Source: Rhododendron vialii (taxonomy: Eukaryota > Streptophyta > Magnoliopsida > Ericales > Ericaceae). From it: DNA of 64,000 bases. The position numbers were made by a program, and so were the translations under genes. The notes below the pieces were generated by a model. That model ran no database searches. It was given only the letters and a program-made list of their open reading frames with translations, and was not told where the DNA came from. The stretch lies in NCBI RefSeq assembly GCF_030253575.1, contig NC_080569.1, positions 8,933,501 to 8,997,500 on the forward strand. The letters are read 5' to 3'. Position 1 is the first letter of the stretch. Every line of letters starts with the position of its first letter. Below are positions 10,905 through 20,835 of this stretch, piece after piece.

Positions 10905-11095
10905 CACGTGGGGTGAGGTGACTCCAGAAGTTATTGACAAAGAGAATCGAACCTGAGATCTTAAAATGAAGTAAACACTTAAGTCTCAGGCCAACCCCTT
11001 GGGATTACATGCATGTCTATTCGAACCTGAGACCTTAAGATGGATTAAACACCTAAGTCCCGGGCCAACCCCTTGGGGTTACATGCATGTCTAAG
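10905..11095 (-). mobile_element. tRNA-derived SINE head, partly duplicated
   Basis: The minus strand reads ccaaggggttggcc followed by ctcaggttcgattctc, a B-box-like sequence (GTTCRANNC). A 74-bp unit containing tcgaacctgaga and ggccaaccccttgggg occurs twice in tandem (about 10948-11021 and 11022-11094). Typical of a plant tRNA-derived SINE head; no poly(A) tail or target duplication is visible. Confidence 0.55.
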
Positions 11096-11517
11096 CTTTG
11101 GATAATCCTTTCTAGCTCATTAGTGATCATTAAGCTACCCAGTACGACAACAAACTTGTTTAGCCAGTTAGCCTCAGAATAATCTAATCAATAATGACTT
11201 TTTTTATTTGTCCATCCACGATCATACATTCTCGTAGGGTTCACGACTAAGTGTATATATAGACTCTATATAAATGTGTGGTTCTAGAGTAATTCGAAGC
11301 ACCATGTGACAATGCTTTGGCCGGATTACTGAATAATTACATGAGTGACCGGAACTGTTCATTAATTACCATGTTTCTAGAATGACCTGGGATCAACAGA
11401 AGACGTGGTCCCTTGAAATCAAACTTGTTTCCAAAACAGTACTCCCCTAGCAATAGCATCAACAGGGTTATGATCAAAGCTGGGCATGGCATTGGCAATA
11501 ACGAAGAAACCAGCATG

Positions 11518-12104
11518 CAGTGGCGGACCCAATAATTCCATATACTGGGGGCACAATCTTGAAAAATATTTCTCTGTATGTATACTACTAAATTATTGCT
11601 CAATCATTGAATATTGACCACTTATCCTATTCCGCAACCGATTTTTGATAATTTTCATATCTGAAAATACTCTTTCAACTGTCACGGTGGCAATCGTAAG
11701 ATTAATGGAAAGTAAACTAAAGAATTTAGTAATTTGATTTTCATAATATTTTGGATTGGGAGGAAAACACACAGAGATAGGACAAAAATGGAGAAATAAA
11801 TAAGAGGTAGAACAAAAATGAAAAAATAAAGAAAAGAGATAAAACAAAAATGAAGAAATAAAAGAAAGAGAGAACAAAAATAGAAAAAAACAAAACAAAA
11901 AAAACACAAGGGTTGGCATAATTGGAATCGAACCCAAGTGCCTAGAGCTTTCCCAGTGTGTATAACCACTCCACCACGCTGATGATTTGTACCAATGTGG
12001 GAAACTTTTACAAATTTATATCAATTTTTTATTTTTTTATTTTTAAAAAACAAAAAGGCATGGGGGCACATAACTCCACATGCCTCCACGTCGATCCGCC
12101 CCTA
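11518..12104 (-). mobile_element. hAT element remnant with transposase C-terminal fragment
   Basis: The left end cagtggcggac pairs with the right end gatccgccccta. Flanking 8-mers ccagcatg (11510-11517) and cctgcatg (12105-12112) fit a hAT 8-bp target duplication with one mismatch. On the minus strand the interior encodes VERVFSDMKIIKNRLRNR, the hAT dimerisation-region signature, near 11614-11690. A one-base shift follows, after which NNLVVYIQRNIF continues in another frame. The element is therefore a decayed internal-deletion derivative, not a functional transposase. Confidence 0.8.
11915..11993 (-). repeat. tRNA-like pol III promoter block inside the hAT remnant
   Basis: Minus strand: TGGTGGAGTGG fits the A-box consensus and GGTTCGATTCC fits the B-box, about 40 bases apart. 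It does not fold as a complete cloverleaf by eye, so a SINE head or tRNA relic is more likely than a working tRNA gene. Confidence 0.5.
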
Positions 12105-12541
12105 CCTGCATGGCTGCATGCATATGAAATTAAGCATACATAAACTTGCTTATTATCGTAATATCTTCTGAAATTAGCCACATGGTGGCCTCACAAAAAC
12201 AAAAAAAAAAAAAACTAATGTATGGGCCCCAACATGCATTCAACGCTGGCTCAAGACGATTGGAGGCCTAAAATTACAGGAATGCCACATACACACGTAT
12301 TACACTTCTTTCATATATGTGTGGACCCCACACATCTAATTGCGAGATGGACCCCACACACATGTGAAAAGAGTGTAGTTGGGGTGTGGTTGATAGGTGT
12401 GTTATTGCGAAAATTATTCGATGGTCTTCGAGAACCGGCACGTGCTGCCCCAATATGTTTTGTACGGGCTAATACTTAGGGTATGTACCACACAGAAATT
12501 TGTGATGAATATATGCCGAGCAGAGAACCTATAGGGACTGA
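12105..12541. other. Intergenic, nothing recognised
   Basis: Contains two copies of gtggaccccacacat-like words near 12320-12360. No gene supported. Confidence 0.35.
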
Positions 12542-12876
12542 CGACTCCCTTACCGAAATCGTATCGACAACCGCGCTGGGCTGTCTCCGGGTATCGGACC
12601 GCCGATCCGAGCCGTCTAAAAATTCTATAAAAAAAAATGAGGTTTCTTACTCATGAATCAACGGCATCCGATGTGTATAGGATGCTTGATTCAACCACCT
12701 TTTTTTCGTGTAGGGTGTTTGGATCAAGCATCCTTTCACACATCGGATATCGTTAATTCCCGCGTAAGCCTCTCATTTTTTTTTTTTTATAAAATTTTTG
12801 GATGGCTCAAATCTCTCGTTCGGTAGCCAGAAATGACTTTGCGTGACGGTTGGTACAATTTCGATAAGGGAGCCGT
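12542..12876. mobile_element. Long foldback MITE, family B, copy 1
   Basis: The left arm cccttaccgaaatcgtatcg pairs with the right arm cgataaggg. Internal arms catccgatgtgt and acacatcggat are shared with copies at 32555 and 44567. This is the most diverged of the three; ends approximate. Confidence 0.75.
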
Positions 12877-13212
12877 TGGTTCGTACAACAGGACTCAATA
12901 TGTCAAGGGCACCGCGTGTCGATGGCTGAAAATCACCAATAATTAGGTAGTTGTAGATCACGGGGGCCGTGCTGAATGATGATGAGACACTTCAAGCGGC
13001 TGATGGGATGAGGTGCACTGACCCTGGAATCTTTCGTACGAGGCCGGTCAATTACAATTGCAAATGGTCAATCTTGACCTATCAATAACACAGTGCTCCA
13101 CTATGGTATCCGGTCTAGAGTCCTAATCCAAGTGTACTTCTGGCTCAGTAAAGTTTATGATCTTTCACTTCATTTTCTTACCCAAAAAAAAAAAAAAAGT
13201 AGAGTTGATTAA

Positions 13213-13436
13213 GACTGCATTCTTTTGGCCTTAATTTTAGCTTTACTTATTTTTTTTAATTTAATCCATTCTTCTAGTAACTAAACTTATTTTCTATCTT
13301 TAAACTTAACTTATATTGTAATTGTGTGTGTGTTAGGCAATTAAATTTAAGTTTAGAAAAATGGATGAACTTAACTCATTTTCATTTAAATTCCAAAAGA
13401 GAAAAAAAAATAAGTTAAGGCCAAAAGAACGCAGCC
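13213..13436. mobile_element. Harbinger/Tourist-type MITE with TAA duplication
   Basis: The left end gactgcattcttttggcc pairs with the right end ggccaaaagaacgcagcc. TAA flanks at 13210-13212 and 13437-13439. 224 bp, non-coding. Confidence 0.85.
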
Positions 13437-13595
13437 TAACTTTAGGAGATGCAAAAATCGATATAAGGTTGATTTGCGGTTAATAATTTGGAAAGTACGA
13501 AAATCACTCCCTAGAAGTAGTACATTGTAAATTTATAAATTAGTGTTTGTATAATGTGTAAATTTAAGTACTAAATGGTAAATTTTAGAGCGTAT

Positions 13596-13599
<4 letters not shown>

Positions 13600-13634
<35 letters not shown>
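13600..13634. repeat. (AT)n microsatellite
   Basis: Uninterrupted alternating AT run of about 17 units. Confidence 0.97.
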
Positions 13635-13636
<2 letters not shown>

Positions 13637-15647
13637 ATTGGGTTCAATCAAATATTTCCGACTTTGGATTGCCAATGCAATGAAATTTGAGTGTTTTGAA
13701 GGCCATATCAAGCTATAAATCTGATATCCTATTATTTTGACGTTTTCATCTCCTCCCCTATCCTGTATGTATCATTTCAAAATTCGACTCTCTTAATCTA
13801 TGTATGTTCTCTCTACTCAAATCGAAGTTCTCCTTCTAATTGTATTTTGTTGTTGCCAATTGTTTCTATAAAATATGTCTCATGCATGTACATCCTCTTT
13901 GTTGTTCATGGATTTCTAGCGAAAATTGACTACAAATTGTGCAATTTAGGTGATATGACGAACTACATTCTTCCTTGCCCTTTTCTTTTTCTTTTTATTT
14001 ATTGAAAGGAATCCGAAGTTTTCTTGAATGAAAGGCATTACCCTAATTTTGGTATTACATGCATTATGCTCTTTGATTTTTTTTGATAGGCTGCATTATG
14101 CTCTTTGTTGCCGTAACATTGGAAATCATCTTTAGAGTTGTTAATGGAGCTTAATTTCTGGCCATTTTAATTCCAGGTAGAAATAGTCAATACAAGATGC
14201 CAATACCCGACAAATTTTAAACATATAGCACTATTTTAAAATGTGCCCAATCTATTGATCATTATTGTCTTTTAATTACTTTTTCCAATTCTCAATGGTT
14301 CTAAGCAAATTGAAAGTGGCAATCGAATGCACTGAATGTCCCATGTAGTTGTTGGCACTGATGTGAAGCATCCAATTTGTGCCATAAATTTTGGTATAAG
14401 CTTCTTTTTTTTAACCGTAGGAAAATAAATCAAGAGATTATTTAATTTGGTTTGCTTTGTAATGTACTCAAAGTGATCGGACCAGCTTACGTGGATCTCA
14501 ATTGATTTTGAGGGGATAATACCACCCCCACTTGCTATATGCATCTCAATTTAAGTTTAATAAGGCTTCCGTTTAATTGAAATATTGAAATGTTGGAATG
14601 GGATTTTTGGTATAATATATCATTTTGGAATGAGTTGCAGAGTATTATAAATAAGTTTTCCGGTGTTATTATATATCATCCCTTAAACAAATGACTTGGC
14701 ATACTAACTCGGCTTCTATTGACATATCATTCTCTTTTTGGATTAGGATTGAGAAGCCTCAAAGCTCAAAAGGATCAATAATAGTCTTGAAGATTTTTAG
14801 ACCTGACATGTTTCATGTTTACCTTTTAGACGTCTCCTCGAGGCACACATTTTCGTTAATGTGTATTGTTTTTTATTTTCATCGGTGTTTTGGATGGTGT
14901 TTTTTGATTTGATCAAGTTTTATGAGTTTGAGTTTGTTCTATGCGTCTTAGTTGGTTGAATTTGATGTTCAGTATTTATTTGGTGTGCTAAATGTTCGAA
15001 TCGTGCCTTCAGGCACGGGCATGCGCTAGTATATATATATTGTAGTGCTGAAGGACTCGACTACAAAAAGAAAAAGCCCTCTGTGGGATGCTAGAAGAGC
15101 AATGCTACTAACACGGTGTTTTATACCCATAAACATAAGTGGCAGTGTCTTGTATATGGATTAAAAAAATGGTGTCGCTAGACTTTCTCTAGCTATAAGT
15201 TTGAATTTATTTTTTTATTTTTATTTTTTGAGAGAGAATAATTGAGAGAGGAAAACATGGGACGGTGGGAGATGGAGAGAGAGAGATGTGAGGGTTGAAT
15301 ATAGAGGAAAAATTATTCTATGCTCCTAGGACATTGTCACGTGGTACTTTAAATTCATTTTTCACAGACGTATGTCTTTCAGTACATAGAATAAGACCAA
15401 TATTAGCGTGCATCAAACAAGGGATCAAGAAAAAATAGTTTATCTATTGTACCCGTTCAATCCAGGGGACCAAATTAGTTTTTTCTTATCCCGTGCATCG
15501 AACGAACACAAAGGCTAATTCTTCCTATTCTGTGGTATTCGTAGTCCAACCCGGACTATTAATGTGGACCTCATATAACATGTGCTAATTTCTATACGTC
15601 TACATTCATTCATAGTAGTACAAGCCCAATCGTGAGAGAGCTACTTA
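13635..15647. other. Intergenic, no supported gene
   Basis: AT-rich. Frames at 14272-14544 and 14691-14912 show no known domain. One micro-retroposon scar lies at 14060-14107. Confidence 0.4.
14060..14107 (-). mobile_element. Micro-retroposon scar: poly(T)-GATAGG with 16-bp TSD
   Basis: The 16-mer tgcattatgctctttg lies at 14060-14075 and again at 14092-14107. Only 16 bases, attttttttgataggc, separate the copies. Same structure as the scar at 169-213. Confidence 0.78.
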
Positions 15648-15897
15648 GACCTTGTTCCACTAACAATTTTTTTTAGTTTTGTCCTTGAATTTTTTTCCGC
15701 GTTTGTTCGTTTTGCGTCAATTTTTTTGGACTTTTTGATTCGTCTCCACGAGACGAATCAGAAAAGTAAAAAAATTTACTTTTACCCAAAACGAATCAAA
15801 AAGTCAAAAAATTTGACGCAAAACGAACAAACGCGAAAAGAATTCAAATAAGAACAAAACTATAACTTTTAGAAAAAAAAATTAGTGGAACAACACC
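15648..15897. mobile_element. Foldback MITE with near-perfect arms
   Basis: The left arm runs through ttgttccactaa, tttgttcgttttgcgtcaa and ttttgattcgtctc. It is mirrored by gagacgaatc, ttgacgcaaaacgaacaaa and ttagtggaacaa. The hairpin spans about 250 bp. Confidence 0.88.
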
Positions 15898-16872
15898 TAA
15901 CTATCAAACAAGGCGCTGAGGCATTCAACAAAATACTCCTGTTTACACCATCGTAGTCTAACATGGGTGCAACTTGGAGACTACGGAGGAAATGATATTT
16001 CTTTTTCTTTTTTGCTAAGAAAAAAAATATGGATATTTATAAAGGATTAAAAAGATTAAAAGAAATTAGAGTTCACCGGCAAGAAGTCACCAAAGACTTA
16101 AAGGAAGACAAGATGTCAACTGGAAGTCTGGAAACCAAAAACCAAAGGCCTAAAAACACCAAGATCCAACATGCACACTAGAAACAAAATTTCAAACCAA
16201 AACAGGACACCAAACCACCACATCAATCCAACACAACCGCAAAAGCAGCCACAAGCCAAAAGCCAAGAGACCAAACCAAAAAAGCGCCAAGCCTCGGATT
16301 AAAACTCTAAGGAGAGAGAGGTGCCTTGTTCGATATCATCAAGATCTTCCAAGTCAACATCCTCCTCCAGTTCATCAAGAGCGCCGATTCTTTCCGCAAA
16401 TTCGTTTGTGCCAATACTTTTTTGTTTGTGCCGAAATTCTAGTATCTAAAAGCCTTGTACCTCGCACAATCTGCAAGGCTACAAACCCTATTAATTTGTT
16501 GATTTTCGAAGCACATTTTCGTACTTCCAATTCAAAGAACAAAACTAAAAATGTGAGGAATGTTTCGTAGTTCGAAGTATTTTTTGGACTCTTAAAATTA
16601 CTTACTGAAAAATGGGTCCCCACGATTATTTAAAGCGCACGTAAACTCGTCAGGACATCTAGTTATTAAAAAAATGCTTCGTATTAATTAACAATAAGTT
16701 CGATAAGGACAAGATTATTTATAAAGAGAATTTCTAGCCGAAGAAGCCAACGCCGACCTCGGACTTGGTCAACGCTCGAGGTTGTCCAGTTTCACAGTGG
16801 ACCCCCATAATGAGGGTAAAACACTAAACTTGTGTATTGGTTCACAACGCGCACAATGCTCTCATATATATA
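15898..16872 (-). other. Possible retroelement 3' region with an acidic protein tail
   Basis: From 16020 to 16300 the plus strand is strongly A-rich/T-poor, as in an inverted LINE 3' region. Just above it, a minus-strand frame ending TAA at 16299 encodes LDELEEDVDLEDLDD near its end. The protein is not recognised. No terminal repeats define an element. Confidence 0.3.
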
Positions 16873-16882
16873 TGTCCGTGAC

Positions 16883-17111
16883 GAGAAATTTTTCGGTGTC
16901 AGATGGATATATCTCACGTGGCATCTGCTCGGTATAATTGGGTCATTCAATACACTTTTGGACGGCTCGGATTGAAACTCTCTTTCTTCTTTCATCCTAA
17001 CACTTTCTCATTTTTTTCTCTTCAAATCCGAGCCGTCCAAAAAACACAATGGATAGCTCAGATGAGCCGAGCGGGCACCACATGGTACTCACCCGGCATT
17101 GAAATTTTTTC
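16883..17111. mobile_element. Mutator-like foldback MITE, family C, 10-bp TSD
   Basis: Ends gagaaatttttcggtgtc and, inverted, ggcattgaaattttttc. The arms continue through cacgtggcatctgctcgg and cggctcggattga. The 10-mer tgtccgtgac is duplicated at 16873-16882 and 17112-17121. A 9-10-bp duplication with long arms fits a MULE derivative. Confidence 0.82.
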
Positions 17112-17121
17112 TGTCCGTGAC

Positions 17122-17680
17122 AAATGCTAAGACATGGTTGGGTTTTTGGGGGAAGTGTTTCATTTTAGAATTTTGTATCATGATTGGCTTCTTGCCATCC
17201 ACGGATTTGTTGTTATTTTCTTTTTGAGTCTTGGTGGCATTTGATATTCGTCGGAGTGATGGGGTGCCTTTTTTGTGGGGTTGCTTATGCTCTGTAGTAC
17301 TGATGACTCGTTCTTAGAATTCTTTTATTATTTGTAATTTATTTTCAAAGGTTAATAAAATCTTTTTTCGATCCACAAGTTAGGGCTGGTTTGCAAGTAT
17401 AAAAGTGGGCCTAGGATAATGGTGCGATGGAGGTCTGCATTCAGTCGGATTGCCTTCTGTTTGTTCAAGGGCTCAAGAATCCTCTAATGGCTGCTTTTCT
17501 CTTATGAATTTTTGTTATCTTTGTTCTCGTTTATATTAATTACTATTATGTAAGGGTTATTAAAGTTCCTTGACAAACTGCAAGAGCTGCTCATAAGTTA
17601 TAGATCAATGGGTTGATATTGTTCGTCAAAGATAAACTTGGACATTGCCAAACGTAAAATCAGTTGGTTATTTACTACTA
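17122..17680. other. Intergenic; LINE-like 3' sequence possible
   Basis: G/T-rich sequence ending tttgtaatttattttcaaagg then aataaaatc near 17330-17360 resembles a LINE 3' untranslated end. No coding domain is visible, so this stays tentative. Confidence 0.25.
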
Positions 17681-18339
17681 CTCCCTCTCAGGGGTGGAGC
17701 TATGTTGGGCTCGGGCCCCGGTTTCCCGAGCTTTCGAGTTTTAAAATTTTTATTTTGTATATACTTAATTTTAAATATTATTGATAATTATTCGTGTATA
17801 GCTATTTATAATCTTAATAATTTTTGTTTGATTTAATAAAAAAATCCAATTATTTTACCTTCCCATTTCTCAATTTCTTTCATAAGTAAAAAATAAGCAC
17901 GTAATAGTTGAACTAGCTTAAAGAAAAAACAAAATGATTGGTATATTTTACTAGAATCATTTCACTATACAAATGAAATGTATTAGAAAGCAAAAACTTT
18001 ATGATATAATAAGTATACATTCTGATAAAAAATTATGTCTATTAAGCCGGCCCCCCCGGGGTCCAAATTTTGGCTCCGCTACTGCTCCCTCCGCCTCCAT
18101 TTAAGTTTCTTTTTGGGAGTTCGTGTCACTTAATTTTCATGAATTACTTATATCTCGTAGTGTATAATGCTTTATGTGATTTTGTAAACATTGTCTAATG
18201 GAACTAATTGGTCGAGCTATATCAAACAATATCCACATTACTTATAAAATTTATCACCGATTTAGAAATAAAACTCAATTTTTTTTCCGATTAAAGTACA
18301 ACGAAAGACCGTTAAATAGGGACGGAGCCACGGAGGGAG
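17681..18339. mobile_element. Stowaway MITE interrupted by a hAT-like MITE
   Basis: The left terminal repeat ctccctc at 17681 and the right end ending cacggagggag at 18339 are flanked by TA at 17679-17680 and 18340-18341. The left terminus is split by the element at 17689-18084; after removal of that element, ctccctccgcctccatttaa continues the Stowaway terminus. Confidence 0.85.
17689..18084. mobile_element. hAT-like MITE nested in the Stowaway terminal repeat
   Basis: Ends caggggtggagc and, inverted, gctccgctactg. Eight-base flanks ctccctct (17681-17688) and ctccctcc (18085-18092) are the target duplication, derived from the host element's own terminus. AT-rich, non-coding. Confidence 0.87.
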
Positions 18340-20417
18340 TATTATGGGGCTCCGACTTTCGCCATTCTTTCTGGTGGTTTTGTTACCCACCCGGGAGAGT
18401 TCAGGGCCATCAATATTGCCAGGCCCATTATTGTACAGGCTTAATAAAGGAAGGTACGGGCTGTTTTAATCCTTGTTCCATTTTGTGACCCAGCATTAAT
18501 CCCATCATCATGGGGCCGAAAAAACAGACAGAAACAAAAAAATAATAGTAATAATAATACTGGAGTTGATTTTATTTTTTTGAACAGCAGAAAAAAGATT
18601 TTATTAACCTTTGAAACATAATTATTAACCTTTGAAGCATAAGAAGCATTGCAAAGATTAAACGGATTTGGAGAAAGACGGCATCACAACAAGGAAGAAG
18701 AATCCCAACAACATTGGTACCCAACCACTCGACAATCATATGGCTCGCCAAACTGGAGTTGAAATTTGCTATACATATGAACAAAAAGTTTCTAAATTTT
18801 TAATCGTGTGGGATCGCGTCCCCATATGGTCCATATCTTTAATTTTTTAATTTTTTTTAGCTATAGTTTCCTGCTGGTTGGGGTGGGTCGGATAGTATTT
18901 ACGGTGATGGTTTTTTGGCTTTTAGTAGTTCATCGTTCAATAACCATGGTTACGGTGTGGTTCTGCTGTTTCTCTACCGGTTTTGCGCTGTAGTTGGCTT
19001 CTCGGTCATCTAGTTGTATACGACTCTACCATGCACGCAGTGCTCTCTACCAAAAGTGCAAAAAAAACCCCGCTAAAGTGGCATCAGACGCGTTAGGTTG
19101 ACTTCGGTTAGTCTCTATGGGAAGCATTGTCAATTGTGGAACTACCCTGATAGCTGGACATCGACAGGTAGCATGCGCGGCTTTGGCACCTGACTGTCTG
19201 ATCAATTTATCGCTAGACTCAAATCCTTCATTTGGTTTAGACGTGTTATCTGTCCCTTGTATGTAATAGATATTTATAACAGCTATATTAATTGTACACA
19301 GTAGATTGTACTCATCACTTTAATCAATGAATTTCTAACATGTGTTTCTAAAAAAATATCGCAAGACTTTGATGTTTACAATGTTGGCCTGCACTCTATT
19401 GTAACAAACACCATTATTATATAATTGGATTTTCCAGCATTGAGTAATTAAAATAATCATGAAAGCGACGCAAACAAGTAATGTAAGGCAGACTTGTTTC
19501 CTAAATGTCGTCTTTTGAGGAAATATTTTAGGAAGCAAAGGAACACTGATTGTGAATAATTTTGTCTTGACTTGAACAAGTAATCTCCTTTGGCAACAAA
19601 AATATATAAAATCCTTACTTGGGTAACGCCTTTGAAAACAGGACATATTTGTTTCCCTCGCGAGATGCAAGATAAAATTCGTCACAATTTTATTTGACGT
19701 TTAGATCAATTTTAATAAGTCTTAATGTGCTTATCATTCATGTAATTAAAAAAAATAGATTGAAGAAATATTGATATATGTTTTGGTCAAGAAAATGTAT
19801 TTTAGAAGAGAAATAAATAGTAATGCAATAGTCTGACCATTTATTTATCCATGAGGAACATGTTTTGTGTAGAGGGATATGGACGCCCAATAAGTTTTTG
19901 CCTAAGTTTTAATCCTTTTTTTTTTTATGAATATTTTTCATAATGAACAATATATAAATTAAATTTACCAAATAAACCATCCAAGAATGAAACACGAAAA
20001 ATCTCATTCCCATTCTGTCTATGTTGCAAATTTTCAGAATACTAACATACTATAGTTGCCAAGCGACTTTCTTCATCCGACTTCTTTAACTACTTTCGCA
20101 TTTGTCGTATTAGAACGCCAAACAAACCCCTCAAAAAAAATTTCTTTGGTATTCTCTCAATAGTCAATACAATAATTTGTTAAGAATAACCATGTGATCT
20201 TTTTATTCACTTAACTCATACCCACCCATATTGACTACCACACGAACCAAACCAAGTTTATTAGTTAATCCTTCCTTCTTAACTAATCCTCGTTTATGAT
20301 ATCTACCTCTTATCCCCTCCTTTATTCACACAAAAGGACCAAAACCTTGGAGTAATTATTCATATTTTCGATGTATACTTTATTTCTTCACATAACATGT
20401 GGAACCTACATGTATAG
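18340..20417. other. Intergenic, no supported gene
   Basis: Contains a 21-bp tandem repeat ttattaacctttgaa(a/g)cataa near 18600-18640. A minus-strand 116-codon frame (19335-19685) has no recognisable domain. The distal part is the presumed promoter region of the downstream kinase gene. Confidence 0.4.
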
Positions 20418-20428
20418 TCTATATAAAC
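20418..20428 (+). promoter_or_regulatory. TATA box candidate for the PBL19-like kinase
   Basis: tctatataaac matches the plant TATA consensus. It lies about 410 bp before the ATG at 20836, implying a leader of about 380 nt that includes the CT-rich run at 20600-20662. Promoter use is inferred. Confidence 0.45.
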
Positions 20429-20835
20429 TTCACATGTTATATGAGGAGAGAGAATATATACCCGGAGTAGTGAAAAGTTTTTCAAAACCTTGTACCGCCG
20501 GCGCCAAAACGAGCCCAGATCTTTTGTTCCGGTGTAATTCGTCCCACGCTACGTACGTGGATCTCATCCTTCCCCTCTCATTGCAGCCTGCAGTCTCCTG
20601 ACTCTCTCTCTGTCTCCTCCTCGTGACTCCCTCTCTCTCTCTCCCTCTCTCTCTCTCTCTCTCCAATTAAAATAACATCATGTCGCCTTCTGATTACGTT
20701 AAACAACAACTACTTTATCTACCTTCACAAACCCCAAGTTCGTTGATCCCCTCAACTCCGTAATGTAGAGTTAATCAACCCACATTCTCTCTCTACATCC
20801 TCTAAACCCTCGCCCATTCCCATTCCCATTCCCCG

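Noticed and set aside
11593-11969. Long Phe/Leu-rich minus-strand frames
   Set aside because: Translation of A/T-rich low-complexity DNA inside the hAT remnant; only the VERVFSDMKIIKNRL block is meaningful.
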